Shown here: piece after piece, positions 46,059-59,820 of the stretch
Position numbering within the stretch: the first letter of the stretch is position 1
Layout of the letters: every line of letters starts with the position of its first letter
NCBI RefSeq assembly: GCF_000012625.1
Contig: NC_007516.1
Span: 2,356,001-2,420,000, forward strand
Source: Synechococcus sp. CC9605
GTDB lineage: Bacteria; Cyanobacteriota; Cyanobacteriia; PCC-6307; Cyanobiaceae
Direction of reading: 5' to 3'
DNA length: 64,000 bases
Notes under the pieces: model-generated
Databases searched by the model: none
What the model saw: only the letters and a program-made list of their open reading frames with translations
What the model was told of the DNA's origin: nothing
Made by a program: the position numbers and the translations under genes

Positions 46059-46098
46059 CAGCCGTCTCCTGGCTTAAAGACAACAGGATGGTCCCACC

Positions 46099-46187
46099 GG
46101 GTTGATGCCTCGCAGAGGAAACACCTGCATCAACCCTGAGCCCTATCGGTAAAACAAAAGCCTTGATCTGACGAAAAAGGCTTTGGA
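46099..46187 (+). ncRNA. Yfr2-like (Cyano-1) small RNA candidate
   Basis: A 10-bp stem GGGTTGATGC (46099-46108) / GCATCAACCC (46127-46136) encloses an 18-nt loop containing AGGAAACA, the loop motif I associate with the Yfr2 family. A second hairpin AAAGCCTT/AAGGCTTT follows (about 46157-46187) and may terminate it. The identification is by motif only. Confidence 0.5.
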
Positions 46188-46303
46188 GCTGCCCTCTTCC
46201 ACAGCAGCTCCCCAACCAAACACATTTAACCTCTACATGTTGTGTTCGTCAATCCCAAAAGCACTAGATCTGGTGTTTGAGAGCAGCACCCCCGGGTCCT
46301 TAG

Positions 46304-48038
<1,735 letters not shown>

Positions 48039-48042
<4 letters not shown>

Positions 48043-48434
48043 TAAAAGTGCCGCGCATCAATCCGCTGCTGCCGCAAACGGCTGTGCTGTTTGCTGAGCA
48101 ATTGCAGCACCAGCGTTGGGTGCCGGTGGATAAGTGCCAGAAAGTTGGTACGGCTCAAGCGGAACAGCGAAACAGGCGACACCGCTGTGGCATCTCGGCT
48201 GTGGCACTCGGTGCCATCCACCAGATCTTCGTAGAAAAACAATTCACCGGAACCAAAGCGGATGCGGTTCAACGGACCGCTGCTCAGCTCCACCCATCCC
48301 CGTTCAATCACATGGATGAACTGCACCGGCTCGCCGGCGCAGAACACGGTTGTGCCGGTGGGAAGCGTCAGGCGATCCACCTCAGCCTGTTCCTGGATGA
48401 GTTCCAGAGGAGTCAGCGGAGCCGAGGCGGACAA
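48039..48434 (-). CDS. Cyclic-nucleotide-binding-domain (Crp-like) protein without HTH
   Basis: 131 residues covering a cNMP-binding beta-roll: LPTGTTVFCAGEPVQFIHVI, RGWVELSS, GSGELFFYEDLVDGTECHS and SLFRLSRTNFLAL. No C-terminal HTH is present, so it is not a complete Crp-type regulator. The start (TTG 48434) is uncertain. It may bind a nucleotide or act as a partner protein. Confidence 0.75.
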
Positions 48435-48518
48435 GGCAACAACGGGGGGTGGCTGCAGTATCCCGCGATCATCCGGTGGTGGCCATGACCAATGGCTGAG
48501 CCGTGGATGGATCCGAAC

Positions 48519-48731
48519 TCACGTCAAGCTGCGATCCAGTTCCAGCTGACGCTCACCAACGCTGCTGCTCTGCAGAACCGGAAGCTTGGGGGAACGGGGG
48601 GTCCAGTGGTGACAGACCATCAGATCCGCAATCTCGGCGTGCACCTCCAACCGGCGCAGACGGCACCACCCCTTGGCACCTGCCGGAAGAGTGCAGTACT
48701 GACAGCTGCGACAGCAGGAGCTGGTGGCCAA
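48519..48731 (-). CDS. Small Cys-rich conserved hypothetical protein, 70 aa
   Basis: Reads CCRSCQYCTLPAGAKGWCRL, VHAEIADLMVCHHWTPRSP and KLPVLQ: four Cys/His clusters resembling a zinc-ribbon. Start ATG 48731. It is convergent in layout with no other overlapping good frame. Function unknown; a nucleic-acid- or metal-binding role is possible. Confidence 0.6.
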   Translation of the reverse strand: MATSSCCRSCQYCTLPAGAKGWCRLRRLEVHAEIADLMVCHHWTPRSPKLPVLQSSSVGERQLELDRSLT

Positions 48732-48861
48732 AAAAGCGCCCCGGAAACGCGCTCAAGCTAGTGACGGCCTACAAAACGGACCATGGATAGGGGCAAATTT
48801 CCGGGTTCCCTTCCGGATCGTGAAGCCCTCCATAAGAATGCGCTTCCCATCGGCCGCCCCC

Positions 48862-49965
48862 ATGTCCCTGCAGCGCACTCCCCTGTTCGAGTCCTGCCGC
48901 AGCGCCGGGGGCCGCATGGTGCCGTTTGCCGGCTGGGAGATGCCGGTTCAGTTCAGCGGCCTGATCCAGGAACACAAGGCCGTTCGCGAACGGGTCGGCA
49001 TGTTCGACATCTCCCACATGGGAGTGCTGCGCCTCGAAGGTGCCAATCCCAAGGATGCGCTGCAACGGCTGCTCCCCAGCGATCTGCACCGCATCGGGCC
49101 CGGCGAAGCCTGCTACTCCGTTCTGCTGAACGAGCGTGGCGGCATCCGCGACGACCTCATCGTTTACGACTGCGGGGCCATCGATGCCGAACGGGGTGCG
49201 CTGATGCTGGTGATCAATGCCGCCTGCGCCGACAGCGACACCGCCTGGATCCGTGAACAGATGGAGCCCGCTGGCCTGAAGGTGACCGACATCAAAAAGG
49301 ACGGCGTGCTGCTCGCTCTACAAGGCCCTGAAGCCATAGGGGTGCTTCAGGAGCTGAGCGGCGAAGAGCTCAGCGGCTTGCCCCGCTTCGGCCACCGGAT
49401 GCTCAACCTCAAAGGACTTAGACAACCGGTGTTTAGTGCTCGCACGGGCTACACCGGCGAAGACGGTGCCGAGCTGCTGCTCAACGCCGATGACGGACAA
49501 AAGCTCTGGCAGCTCTTGCTCGATCGCGGTGTCACCCCCTGCGGCCTGGGGGCGCGGGACACCTTGCGGCTGGAGGCCGCTATGCACCTTTACGGCCAGG
49601 ATATGAACGACGAAACCAACCCCTTCGAGGCGGGATTGGGTTGGCTCGTGCACCTGGAAATGCCCGTGAATTTTGTGGGCCGGCAGGCACTGGAGCAAGC
49701 TGCGGAATCCGGACCCACCAAACGCCTCGTGGGGCTCAAGCTGCAGGGTCGTGCCATCGCCCGCCACGACTACCCCGTTGTCCATAACGGTGAGACGGTG
49801 GGCATCGTCACCAGCGGCACCTGGTCCCCCACCCTGGAAGAAGCGATCGCCCTGGCCTACGTTCCGCCGTCCCTCGCCAAGCTCGGCACAGAACTGAGCG
49901 TGGAGATCCGCGGTAAGGCCCAACCGGCAACGGTCGTTCGCAAGCCCTTCTACAAACGCGCCTGA
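48862..49965 (+). CDS. gcvT: Aminomethyltransferase (glycine cleavage T protein)
   Basis: A 367-residue T protein transferring the one-carbon unit from GcvH to tetrahydrofolate. Motifs: [20 protein letters not shown] near the N-terminus, [18 protein letters not shown] and [15 protein letters not shown] 48862 gives the usual length; upstream in-frame starts add unrelated residues. It is far from gcvP/gcvH at the window's start. Confidence 0.95.
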   Translation: MSLQRTPLFESCRSAGGRMVPFAGWEMPVQFSGLIQEHKAVRERVGMFDISHMGVLRLEGANPKDALQRLLPSDLHRIGPGEACYSVLLNERGGIRDDLIVYDCGAIDAERGALMLVINAACADSDTAWIREQMEPAGLKVTDIKKDGVLLALQGPEAIGVLQELSGEELSGLPRFGHRMLNLKGLRQPVFSARTGYTGEDGAELLLNADDGQKLWQLLLDRGVTPCGLGARDTLRLEAAMHLYGQDMNDETNPFEAGLGWLVHLEMPVNFVGRQALEQAAESGPTKRLVGLKLQGRAIARHDYPVVHNGETVGIVTSGTWSPTLEEAIALAYVPPSLAKLGTELSVEIRGKAQPATVVRKPFYKRA

Positions 49966-50014
49966 AGCTCACCGCTGCTGTGGGAAACTCACTTTTCTCC
50001 AGTTGAGATATCCC

Positions 50015-51844
50015 ATGCGCAGCAACGGTTGCGGCGACCTGCGCGAACAGAACATCGATCAGCAGGTGCAACTGTGCGGCTGGGTGGATCGACGCCGTGA
50101 TCACGGCGGGGTGATTTTCATCGACCTGCGCGACCGCAGCGGCACGGTGCAGATCACGGTGGACCCGGATCTGGGCGCCGACGCCTTCACTGTCGCCGAG
50201 CATCTGCGCAGCGAAACCGTGCTGCAGGTTGAGGGGAAAGTGCGGGCCCGGCCTGGCGAATCGCTGAACGACAAGCTGGCCACGGGGGCTGTTGAAGTTC
50301 TCGCCAGCGGCATCACCGTGCTGAACAGCGTGAAAGGCAACCTGCCCTTCCCCGTGTCGGTGCACGACGAGGAGAACACTCGCGAAGAACTGCGGCTGCG
50401 CCACCGCTATCTGGATCTGCGCCGCAAGCGCATGAACGACAACCTGCGGCTGCGGGCCCAGACCATCCAGGCCGCCCGTCGCTTCCTGGAGGACGCAGGC
50501 TTCATCGAGGTGGAGACCCCGGTGCTGACCCGCTCCACGCCGGAAGGCGCCCGCGACTACTTGCTGCCCAGCCGGGTCTGCGGCGGCGAATGGTTCGCCC
50601 TGCCCCAGTCCCCCCAGTTGTTCAAGCAGCTGCTGATGGTGGGCGGCATCGAGCGCTATTACCAGATGGCCCGCTGTTTCCGCGACGAAGACCTGCGGGC
50701 CGATCGCCAGCCGGAATTCACCCAGCTGGACATCGAGATGAGCTTCATGGATCAGGAGCAGATCCTTGAGCTGAACGAATCACTGATCTGCGCCATCTGG
50801 AAGACCGTGAAGGGCATCGAACTGCCGCGGCCCTTCCCTCGCATTACCTGGCATGACGCCATGGAGCACTACGGCACCGACAGGCCCGACACCCGCTACG
50901 GCATGGAGCTCACCAACGTGAGCGACATCGTCAAGGACATGGGCTTCAAGGTGTTTAGCGGTGCCGTGAAGGCCGGCGGCGCTGTGAAGTGCATCGCGGT
51001 GCCCGGCGGCAACGATGCAGTGAGCAACGTGCGGATCAAGCCGGGCGGGGATGTGTTCAGCGAGGCCCAGAAAGCAGGTGCCGGTGGCCTGGCCTTCATC
51101 CGCGTGCGCGACGGCGGTGAAATCGACACGATCGGCGCCATCAAGGACAACCTCAGCGATGAGCAGAGGCAGGAGCTGCTCAGCCGCACCGGCGCGGAAC
51201 CCGGCACCCTGCTGCTGTTCGGCGCCGGCGACACCGCAACGGTGAACAAGGCTCTCGACCGGGTGCGCCAGTACCTGGCCAAGGAGCTGGGCATGGTTAA
51301 GGCCGACCGGGACAACGACCAGTGGAACTTCCTCTGGGTGGTGGACTTCCCGATGTTCGAGTTCAACGGCGACGAGAACCGCTACGAGGCCCTGCACCAC
51401 CCCTTCTGCGCTCCCAATGCTGAGGATCTCGGCGGCGATGCGTCGAAGTGGTCCGAAACCCTGCCAGGAGCTCGGGCCCAGGCCTACGACCTTGTGCTCA
51501 ATGGCCTTGAGCTCGGCGGTGGCTCCCTGCGCATCCATGACTCCACACTGCAGCGCCAGGTGTTGCAGACGGTTGGCTTGACGCTTGAGGAGGCTCAGGA
51601 ACAGTTCGGCTTCCTGATGGACGCTCTCGATGTGGGCGCACCCCCCCACGGGGGCCTTGCCTTCGGTGTGGACCGGATGGTGATGCTGCTGGCGGGAGAG
51701 GAATCGATCCGCGACACCATTGCCTTCCCCAAAACCCAGCAGGCCCGCTGCCTGATGACCAGTGCCCCAGGGGGCGTGGCCGACAAACAGCTGGAAGAAC
51801 TGCACGTGGCCAGCACCTGGGTCGAGCCCGACCAGGAGGACTGA
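50015..51844 (+). CDS. aspS: Aspartyl-tRNA synthetase
   Basis: A 609-residue class IIb synthetase. The N-terminal OB fold ([21 protein letters not shown]), class II motifs ([38 protein letters not shown]) and the final [15 protein letters not shown] are all present, plus the bacterial GAD insertion. ATG 50015 is the natural start; TTG 50003 is upstream. Confidence 0.97.
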   Translation: MRSNGCGDLREQNIDQQVQLCGWVDRRRDHGGVIFIDLRDRSGTVQITVDPDLGADAFTVAEHLRSETVLQVEGKVRARPGESLNDKLATGAVEVLASGITVLNSVKGNLPFPVSVHDEENTREELRLRHRYLDLRRKRMNDNLRLRAQTIQAARRFLEDAGFIEVETPVLTRSTPEGARDYLLPSRVCGGEWFALPQSPQLFKQLLMVGGIERYYQMARCFRDEDLRADRQPEFTQLDIEMSFMDQEQILELNESLICAIWKTVKGIELPRPFPRITWHDAMEHYGTDRPDTRYGMELTNVSDIVKDMGFKVFSGAVKAGGAVKCIAVPGGNDAVSNVRIKPGGDVFSEAQKAGAGGLAFIRVRDGGEIDTIGAIKDNLSDEQRQELLSRTGAEPGTLLLFGAGDTATVNKALDRVRQYLAKELGMVKADRDNDQWNFLWVVDFPMFEFNGDENRYEALHHPFCAPNAEDLGGDASKWSETLPGARAQAYDLVLNGLELGGGSLRIHDSTLQRQVLQTVGLTLEEAQEQFGFLMDALDVGAPPHGGLAFGVDRMVMLLAGEESIRDTIAFPKTQQARCLMTSAPGGVADKQLEELHVASTWVEPDQED

Positions 51845-51947
51845 CCTCTGCAGCGGGACTGAGCAGATCCCGAAGGGAATCAGCGCATTTGTCGCACCGC
51901 GGTCAACGGCGAGGAACCCTGAAGTTGGACTTCACCAAGGCCAGCTT

Positions 51948-53081
51948 TTGCCCAGCAAGCCCCGAAGGACCGGGGGGACCCGTGAGCGCCGCAGCAGCGG
52001 CACCACGGATCTGCTGCGGCTTTATCTCCAGGACATCGGCCGGGTCGACCTGCTCACCAATGAGGAGGAGGTCACCCTGGCCCGTTTGGTGCAGCGCCGC
52101 GAAGCACTGCTCAGCCAGCAACAGAAGCTGGCTGAAAGCGATGCCGCTATCGGTGAACTGCACCGTCTCGAAGAACTGCAACGCCGGGAAGCCAACCAGC
52201 ACAGCCACTGGCCAACCAAGCAGGAATGGGCCCGCGCGGCCGATCTGCCCTTGCCCGAGTTGCAGCAGCGAATTGACCGGGGCTATCAGGCCTGGGCGGA
52301 ACAGGCCCAGCTGGAAGCCAAAGATCTGAAACTTGCCCTCCGCAACGGACGGCGAGCCAAAGACCACATGATTCAGGCCAACCTGCGCCTGGTGGTGGCG
52401 GTGGCCAAGAAGTACCAACAGCGGGGCATGGAAATCCTGGACCTGGTCCAGGAGGGAACGCTCGGGCTGGAACGGGCCGTGGAGAAGTTCGACCCCACCC
52501 GTGGTTTCCGCTTCAGCACCTACGCCTACTGGTGGATTCGTCAGGGCATCACCAGGGCCATCGCCACCCAGAGCCGCACGATCCGTTTGCCCGTTCACGT
52601 CACCGAAAAACTGAACCGGATCAAACGGGTCCAGCAGGAGATTGCGAGCAACGAAGGGCGCATTGCCTCGATTGCGGATCTGGCTCGCGAATTGGGCATC
52701 AGTGAAGACACCGTGCGCCAGACCCTGGCCCGGGTGCCCCGTTCGGTGTCTCTGGACACCCGTGTCGGCCGCGAACAGGACACCCAGCTCGGAGATCTGA
52801 TCGAGGACGGCCACGCCACCCCCGAGCAGACCCTCACCCACGACGAACTCCACAACGACCTGGAGCATCTCCTGGATGAACTCACCAGTCGGGAAGCCGC
52901 TGTCCTGCGCCGGCGCTTCGGCTTGGAGGACGACACGCCCCAGACCCTGGCCCAGATCGGGGAAGAACTGAAACTCTCAAGGGAGCGCGTCCGTCAGATC
53001 GAAACCCGCGCCCTGCTCAAGCTGCGGCAACCCCAACGACGCAGCAAAATCCGGGATTACATCCAGAGCCTTGATTCCTGA
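51948..53081 (+). CDS. Group 2 sigma-70 family RNA polymerase sigma factor
   Basis: About 377 residues. Region 1.2 (DLLRLYLQDIGRVDLLTNEE), region 2 (ANLRLVVAVAKKYQQRGMEI, DLVQEGTLGLERAVEKFD, RFSTYAYWWIRQGITRAI), region 3 and region 4 (LSRERVRQIETRALLKLR) are all clear. It lacks the region 1.1 of the principal sigma factor. The start is uncertain: TTG 51948 with AAGG upstream is preferred. Confidence 0.9.
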   Translation: MPSKPRRTGGTRERRSSGTTDLLRLYLQDIGRVDLLTNEEEVTLARLVQRREALLSQQQKLAESDAAIGELHRLEELQRREANQHSHWPTKQEWARAADLPLPELQQRIDRGYQAWAEQAQLEAKDLKLALRNGRRAKDHMIQANLRLVVAVAKKYQQRGMEILDLVQEGTLGLERAVEKFDPTRGFRFSTYAYWWIRQGITRAIATQSRTIRLPVHVTEKLNRIKRVQQEIASNEGRIASIADLARELGISEDTVRQTLARVPRSVSLDTRVGREQDTQLGDLIEDGHATPEQTLTHDELHNDLEHLLDELTSREAAVLRRRFGLEDDTPQTLAQIGEELKLSRERVRQIETRALLKLRQPQRRSKIRDYIQSLDS

Positions 53082-53145
53082 ACCAACAGTCCAACTCTCC
53101 CGACCACGCTATAGATATTGGTCTTTCCCAAGAGCAGCGGGCAGC

Positions 53146-53259
53146 ATGTTCGCCCTGGCTGATGCGGCCGACGATCAACCCAATGCAGATCTCTTGACCC
53201 AACCCCTTCAACTGCATAAAAAAACCGCCTGGATGTTGCGCAGCCTGCTCGAGACCTGA
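53146..53259 (+). CDS. Possible small protein, 37 aa
   Basis: From ATG 53146: FALADAADDQPNADLLTQPL then LHKKTAWMLRSLLET, a short amphipathic peptide that looks plausible, 70 nt before pyrG. A TATAGAT box lies at 53110, which might be its -10 element. Tentative. Confidence 0.35.
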   Translation: MFALADAADDQPNADLLTQPLQLHKKTAWMLRSLLET

Positions 53260-53310
53260 CGCATTACGTGCGTGGGCCCTGGAGACCATGACCGACGCCA
53301 GCTAATTTGA

Positions 53311-54978
<1,668 letters not shown>

Positions 54979-54987
54979 ACCGCGTCG

Positions 54988-55605
54988 ATGGTTGACTCCC
55001 AGCATCTCCCGGTGGTGGAAACGTTCCATTCCCTGCAGGGAGAAGGCCACCATGCCGGACGCAGTGCCTTTTTCATTCGCCTCGCTGGCTGCACGGTGGG
55101 TTGTCCCTGGTGCGACACCAAGCACTCATGGCCCAGCAAGGGACACCCTGAGCAGCCCATCGATGCCTTGGCTGACGCTGCCCAGATGGCTGGTGAAGTC
55201 GGGGCCGGCTTCGTTGTGATCACCGGTGGCGAGCCGTTGCATCACGATCTGCAGCCCCTCACCCAGGCCCTCGATGCTCGATGTGGCCTCCCCCTGCACC
55301 TGGAAACCAGCGGGGTGGATCCAATAAGCGGGCGTTTCGACTGGATCACCCTTTCGCCGAAACGCCACCGGCCCCCACGGCAAGAGCTTTTGCAGGCCTG
55401 CCATGAGCTGAAAGTTGTGGTGCATGGCCCGGAAGACATCAGCTTCGCTGCAGCGATGGCGTCCCAGTGCGAGAACGACACCGAACGACTGCTTCAGCCG
55501 GGCTGGGAGTGCAGCATCGGAGAAGCCTTGGCGGTGGAGCATGTGCGTCAACACTCCCGTTGGCGCCTCAGCATGCAAAGCCACAAATGGCTGCGCATTC
55601 GCTAA
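54988..55605 (+). CDS. queE: 7-carboxy-7-deazaguanine synthase QueE
   Basis: A 205-residue radical-SAM enzyme of preQ0/queuosine synthesis. The cluster motif CTVGCPWCDTKHSW (CxxxCxxC) and GGEPLHHDLQPLTQAL are typical. It follows pyrG. queC lies 5 kb downstream on the same strand, separated by the large subtilase and a dehydrogenase gene. Confidence 0.94.
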   Translation: MVDSQHLPVVETFHSLQGEGHHAGRSAFFIRLAGCTVGCPWCDTKHSWPSKGHPEQPIDALADAAQMAGEVGAGFVVITGGEPLHHDLQPLTQALDARCGLPLHLETSGVDPISGRFDWITLSPKRHRPPRQELLQACHELKVVVHGPEDISFAAAMASQCENDTERLLQPGWECSIGEALAVEHVRQHSRWRLSMQSHKWLRIR

Positions 55606-55855
55606 GAATTTTTCAAGCTTTCGCAGCAGATTTCACCACCACGTCTGATCTAATTTAAGATTGGGTGTAAGTAGATCACAAATACGGGCAAACCGCTCAA
55701 CAAAGCTCAAAGGGTATTATTGTTTACAAATGGCTTTACTAAAAAATCTTTCACCTCCAAGTTCAGAAAATAATCTTCAAGCCTAAAGACATCAAAGACC
55801 AAGAATCTCTGTTCGATTATCCCACCCGAAACTCACCAACTATGAGTGGTTAAAG

Positions 55856-58800
55856 ATGTCCACCATTGAATCAGAAGGGTCCGTCGAACTTCAGGTCGAT
55901 TCCAATGGCAAGGCCTGGATCCACAACGGCTCCGATCTCATCCAAATCAACCGCAATGATTTGGGTGGACACGTCAGCCAAGATCGTGGCTGGTGGAAAG
56001 TCAGTGCTGCTGAAACCATCAATGGCACCAACTATGTTGTTGATGCCTCCCCTGACGGTGTCTACGTCTGGGAGATGGATAGCAACTGGAACTTCGTTCG
56101 CAATAGCCAAACCGCGACACCAGGATCTTCTGCTTACAACACCATTGAGATCAACTTCAACGTTGACTTCAACGATGATGCTCTGATCGGCATCCCTACA
56201 TCCATTGAATCAGAAGGGTCCGTCGAACTTCAGGTCGATTCCAATGGCAAGGCCTGGATCAACAACGGCTCCGATCTCATCCAAATCAACCGCAATGATT
56301 TGGGTGGACACGTCAGCCAAGATCGTGGCTGGTGGAAAGTCAGTGCTGCTGAAACCATCAATGGCACCAACTATGTTGTTGATGCCTCCCCTGACCGTGT
56401 CTACGTCTGGGAGATGGATAGCAACTGGAACTTCGTTCGCAATAGCCAAACCGCGACACCAGGATCTTCTGCTTACAACACCATTGAGATCAACTTCAAC
56501 GTTGACTTCAACGATGATGCTCTGATCGGCATCCCTACATCCATTGAATCAGAAGGGTCCGTCGAACTTCAGGTCGATTCCAATGGCAAGGCCTGGATCA
56601 ACAACGGCTCCGATCTCATCCAAATCAACCGCAATGATTTGGGTGGACACGTCAGCCAAGATCGTGGCTGGTGGAAAGTCAGTGCTGCTGAAACCATCAA
56701 TGGCACCAACTATGTTGTTGATGCCTCCCCTGACCGTGTCTACGTCTGGGAGATGGATAGCAACTGGAACTTCGTTCGCAATAGCCAAACCGCGACACCA
56801 GGATCTTCTGCTTACAACACCATTGAGATCAACTTCAACGTTGACTTCAACGATGATGCTCTGATCGGCGTCCCTACATCCATTGAATCAGAAGGGTCCG
56901 TCGAACTTCAGGTCGATTCCAATGGCAAGGCCTGGATCAACAACGGCTCCGATCTCATCCAAATCAACCGCAATGATTTGGGTGGACACGTCAGCCAAGA
57001 TCGTGGCTGGTGGAAAGTCAGTGCTGCTGAAACCATCAATGGCACCAACTATGTTGTTGATGCCTCCCCTGACCGTGTCTACGTCTGGGAGATGGATAGC
57101 AACTGGAACTTCGTTCGCAATAGCCAAACCGCGACACCAGGATCTTCTGCTTACAACACCATTGAGATCAACTTCAACGTTGACTTCAACGATGATGCTC
57201 TGATCGGCGTCCCTACATCCATTGAATCAGAAGGGTCCGTCGAACTTCAGGTCGATTCCAATGGCAAGGCCTGGATCAACAACGGCTCCGATCTCATCCA
57301 AATCAACCGCAATGATTTGGGTGGACACGTCAGCCAAGATCGTGGCTGGTGGAAAGTCAGTGCTGCTGAAACCATCAATGGCACCAACTATGTTGTTGAT
57401 GCCTCCCCTGACCGTGTCTACGTCTGGGAGATGGATAGCAACTGGAACTTCGTTCGCAATAGCCAAACCGCGACACCAGGATCTTCTGCTTACAACACCA
57501 TTGAGATCAACTTCAACGTTGACTTCAACGATGATGGGGAAATAGGTATAAGTGACGACTATGCTGAAAATATCAATACCAACGGGAAAGTTGAACTGAA
57601 CGATCCGGAAATGGGGGATCTCGAAATAGCAGGAGACCACGATTGGTTCGCCATCACCCTAACCGCCGGGAAGAGCTATCAATTTGATGTTTTCGGGATC
57701 AATCTTGATGATCCTTATCTCTATTTCAGGAGTTCCAACGGATCTCTAATCAGCAGTGACGACGATGGCGGGGCAGGGAAGAATTCTCGGCTGTTATTCA
57801 ATGCCACATCATCAGGCACTTTCTTCCTCGATGTTGGCGCATGGGCCGACCGCGGCGAAGGGCAATACATCATTTCTGCTGTTGAACTAGCTCCAGTGGA
57901 TGACGGAGACGCTAGTTTCGCCATCACCGGCATTCCAGAAGTCGGCGAAACACTCTCCATCACTCGCACTGCAGATGATCCTGATGGCAATGGGTCATCA
58001 CAATCAGTCGAGTGGCAGATATCCACTGACAGCAGCAACTGGTCCACCGTCGCCACAACCAACCAACTCAGGCTAACCGAAGCCTTGGCCAACAAGCAGC
58101 TTCGGGCTTCGGTGTCCTATGTCGACGGTGAAAACTTTTCCGAGCAGGTATTCACCAATAGCGTTCAAGTCATCGACAATAGCGATGACTTTCCTAGCTC
58201 TGTCGATACACATGGTGTAGTCCATATCGGTACGTCTGCGACAGGAGAGTTGGAGGAGCTCGCTGATCGTGACTGGTTTGCCATTGAACTAGAAGCCGGC
58301 GAACTTTATCGCTTTGATCTGGTCGGCAACAGCCTTCGTGATCCCTACCTCTATTTGCGCGGTGCCGCTGGTGAGCTCCTCACATTTGACGACGACGGCG
58401 GAAGCGGTCTGAATTCACAGATCACCTTCCAAGCCAGCTCCGACGGACGCTATTTCCTTGATGTGGGCGCCTATTCCGACAACACCACAGGCACCTACAC
58501 CCTCTCTGCTACGCAGTTAGCGCCACCTGCACCTGGTTTCAACAGCACCGACGGGTATGGCCACGCGAATGCCAAACGGGCCTTCGAAAATCTACTGGAT
58601 ATCTCGCTGTCGGATCAGCCTGCCTTGGGGGGAAATCTCTGGGGACTCGACAATGTGAATGCCCCAGAGGTCTGGGCTGGAGGCAGTGGTTTCACCGGAG
58701 CCACAGGTGAAGACGTCACCATTGCGGTGATTGACACCGGAGTCGACATCAACCACAGCGAATTCAGCGGTCGCATGGTGGCGGGTTACGACTTCGTTGA

Positions 58801-59803
58801 TAACGACACCACAGCAGAAGATGGCCACGGCCACGGGACCCACGTCGCCGGCACCATCGCAGGAGCAAACGATGGGTTCGGCATCACGGGTGTGGCCTAT
58901 GACGCAGATATCATGCCGATTCGTGTTCTTGACAATCAGGGCTACGGCTCCCTATCCGACATCATCGCGGGTATTCGCTGGGCTGCAGACAATGACGCCG
59001 ACGTAATCAATCTCTCTCTTGGAGGTGGCGGTTATAGCCAAGCCATGTTCGACGCGGTTGAACATGCCTCTATAAGTGGATCTGTTGTCGTAATGGCAGC
59101 AGGCAACAGTGGTGGAAGCTCTCCGGGCTATCCCGCCGCCCATGCCGTTTCCTATGGCATGGCAATCGGCGCTGTCGACCAGAACAGAGCCATGGCCAGT
59201 TTCTCGAACCGGGCCGGGCACAACACCATGGATTACGTCACTGCTCCGGGAGTCAACATCTACTCAGCAATCCCCGGTGGTGGTTACGCCAATTTCAGTG
59301 GCACCTCCATGGCAGCTCCTCATGTAGCGGGCATTGCCGGGCTACTCAAAAGCCATGACCCCAATTTGTCAGCGTCGAGGATTGAAACATTGCTGACGCA
59401 AAGCGCCAGCAATGTGGAATCGAACGTCAACTCCTTGACAGAAGCAAATTCTGCTGAAGAATCGATCGGCAGCTTCAATGCCAATAATCAGAATTTAATT
59501 ACCCTAGAGACACTGGACAACTTCAGCTCAAAGTCGCTTAGAGACCCGCTCATCGGAAGCCTCAGCGGAAATCTTAATGATCGGGAAAACACCGTTGAGT
59601 CAATCAAACAAAAAATTGACCTTGAACGTGGAAACTACGCCGATCTAGACAATTTCGAAACATTGGACACCAATGAGTATATTTTCAGCAGTCTTGATTT
59701 CGATAACAGCATCAATACCGACCCAAAAGAGACACTAAGAGAGCTTCTATCCAGCAACCAATTTGACTATTTCGAATTTGACCAAACATACACTATCGTC
59801 TAA
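55856..59803 (+). CDS. Large extracellular subtilisin-like serine protease with tandem repeats
   Basis: A 1315-residue protein. Residues 1-560: five near-identical repeats of 113 residues resembling the Trp-rich PF07483 domain (WWKVSAAETINGTNYVVDAS; VYVWEMDSNWNFVRN; NVDFNDDALIG). Then two pre-peptidase C-terminal-like domains (DWFAITLTAGKSYQFD; DWFAIELEAGELYRFD) and a peptidase S8 domain with Asp in VIDTGVDINHSEF, His in GHGTHVAGTIAG and Ser in GTSMAAPHVAG. No classical N-terminal signal peptide is visible, so type I secretion is possible. Upstream DNA is AT-rich. Confidence 0.93.
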   Translation: MSTIESEGSVELQVDSNGKAWIHNGSDLIQINRNDLGGHVSQDRGWWKVSAAETINGTNYVVDASPDGVYVWEMDSNWNFVRNSQTATPGSSAYNTIEINFNVDFNDDALIGIPTSIESEGSVELQVDSNGKAWINNGSDLIQINRNDLGGHVSQDRGWWKVSAAETINGTNYVVDASPDRVYVWEMDSNWNFVRNSQTATPGSSAYNTIEINFNVDFNDDALIGIPTSIESEGSVELQVDSNGKAWINNGSDLIQINRNDLGGHVSQDRGWWKVSAAETINGTNYVVDASPDRVYVWEMDSNWNFVRNSQTATPGSSAYNTIEINFNVDFNDDALIGVPTSIESEGSVELQVDSNGKAWINNGSDLIQINRNDLGGHVSQDRGWWKVSAAETINGTNYVVDASPDRVYVWEMDSNWNFVRNSQTATPGSSAYNTIEINFNVDFNDDALIGVPTSIESEGSVELQVDSNGKAWINNGSDLIQINRNDLGGHVSQDRGWWKVSAAETINGTNYVVDASPDRVYVWEMDSNWNFVRNSQTATPGSSAYNTIEINFNVDFNDDGEIGISDDYAENINTNGKVELNDPEMGDLEIAGDHDWFAITLTAGKSYQFDVFGINLDDPYLYFRSSNGSLISSDDDGGAGKNSRLLFNATSSGTFFLDVGAWADRGEGQYIISAVELAPVDDGDASFAITGIPEVGETLSITRTADDPDGNGSSQSVEWQISTDSSNWSTVATTNQLRLTEALANKQLRASVSYVDGENFSEQVFTNSVQVIDNSDDFPSSVDTHGVVHIGTSATGELEELADRDWFAIELEAGELYRFDLVGNSLRDPYLYLRGAAGELLTFDDDGGSGLNSQITFQASSDGRYFLDVGAYSDNTTGTYTLSATQLAPPAPGFNSTDGYGHANAKRAFENLLDISLSDQPALGGNLWGLDNVNAPEVWAGGSGFTGATGEDVTIAVIDTGVDINHSEFSGRMVAGYDFVDNDTTAEDGHGHGTHVAGTIAGANDGFGITGVAYDADIMPIRVLDNQGYGSLSDIIAGIRWAADNDADVINLSLGGGGYSQAMFDAVEHASISGSVVVMAAGNSGGSSPGYPAAHAVSYGMAIGAVDQNRAMASFSNRAGHNTMDYVTAPGVNIYSAIPGGGYANFSGTSMAAPHVAGIAGLLKSHDPNLSASRIETLLTQSASNVESNVNSLTEANSAEESIGSFNANNQNLITLETLDNFSSKSLRDPLIGSLSGNLNDRENTVESIKQKIDLERGNYADLDNFETLDTNEYIFSSLDFDNSINTDPKETLRELLSSNQFDYFEFDQTYTIV
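55862..57536 (+). repeat. Five tandem 339-bp repeats inside the subtilase gene
   Basis: Five copies with a 339-bp period, each encoding 113 residues; only a few base changes separate them (His/Asn, Gly/Arg, Ile/Val), so they were duplicated or homogenised recently. The fifth copy differs at its end (DDGEIGI). Confidence 0.95.
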
Positions 59804-59820
59804 GCCTACTCCTATAAGTT

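Noticed and set aside
55862-57536. 339-bp tandem repeats as an assembly artefact or non-coding satellite
   Set aside because: All five keep one open frame, encode a known domain type and carry distinct substitutions.
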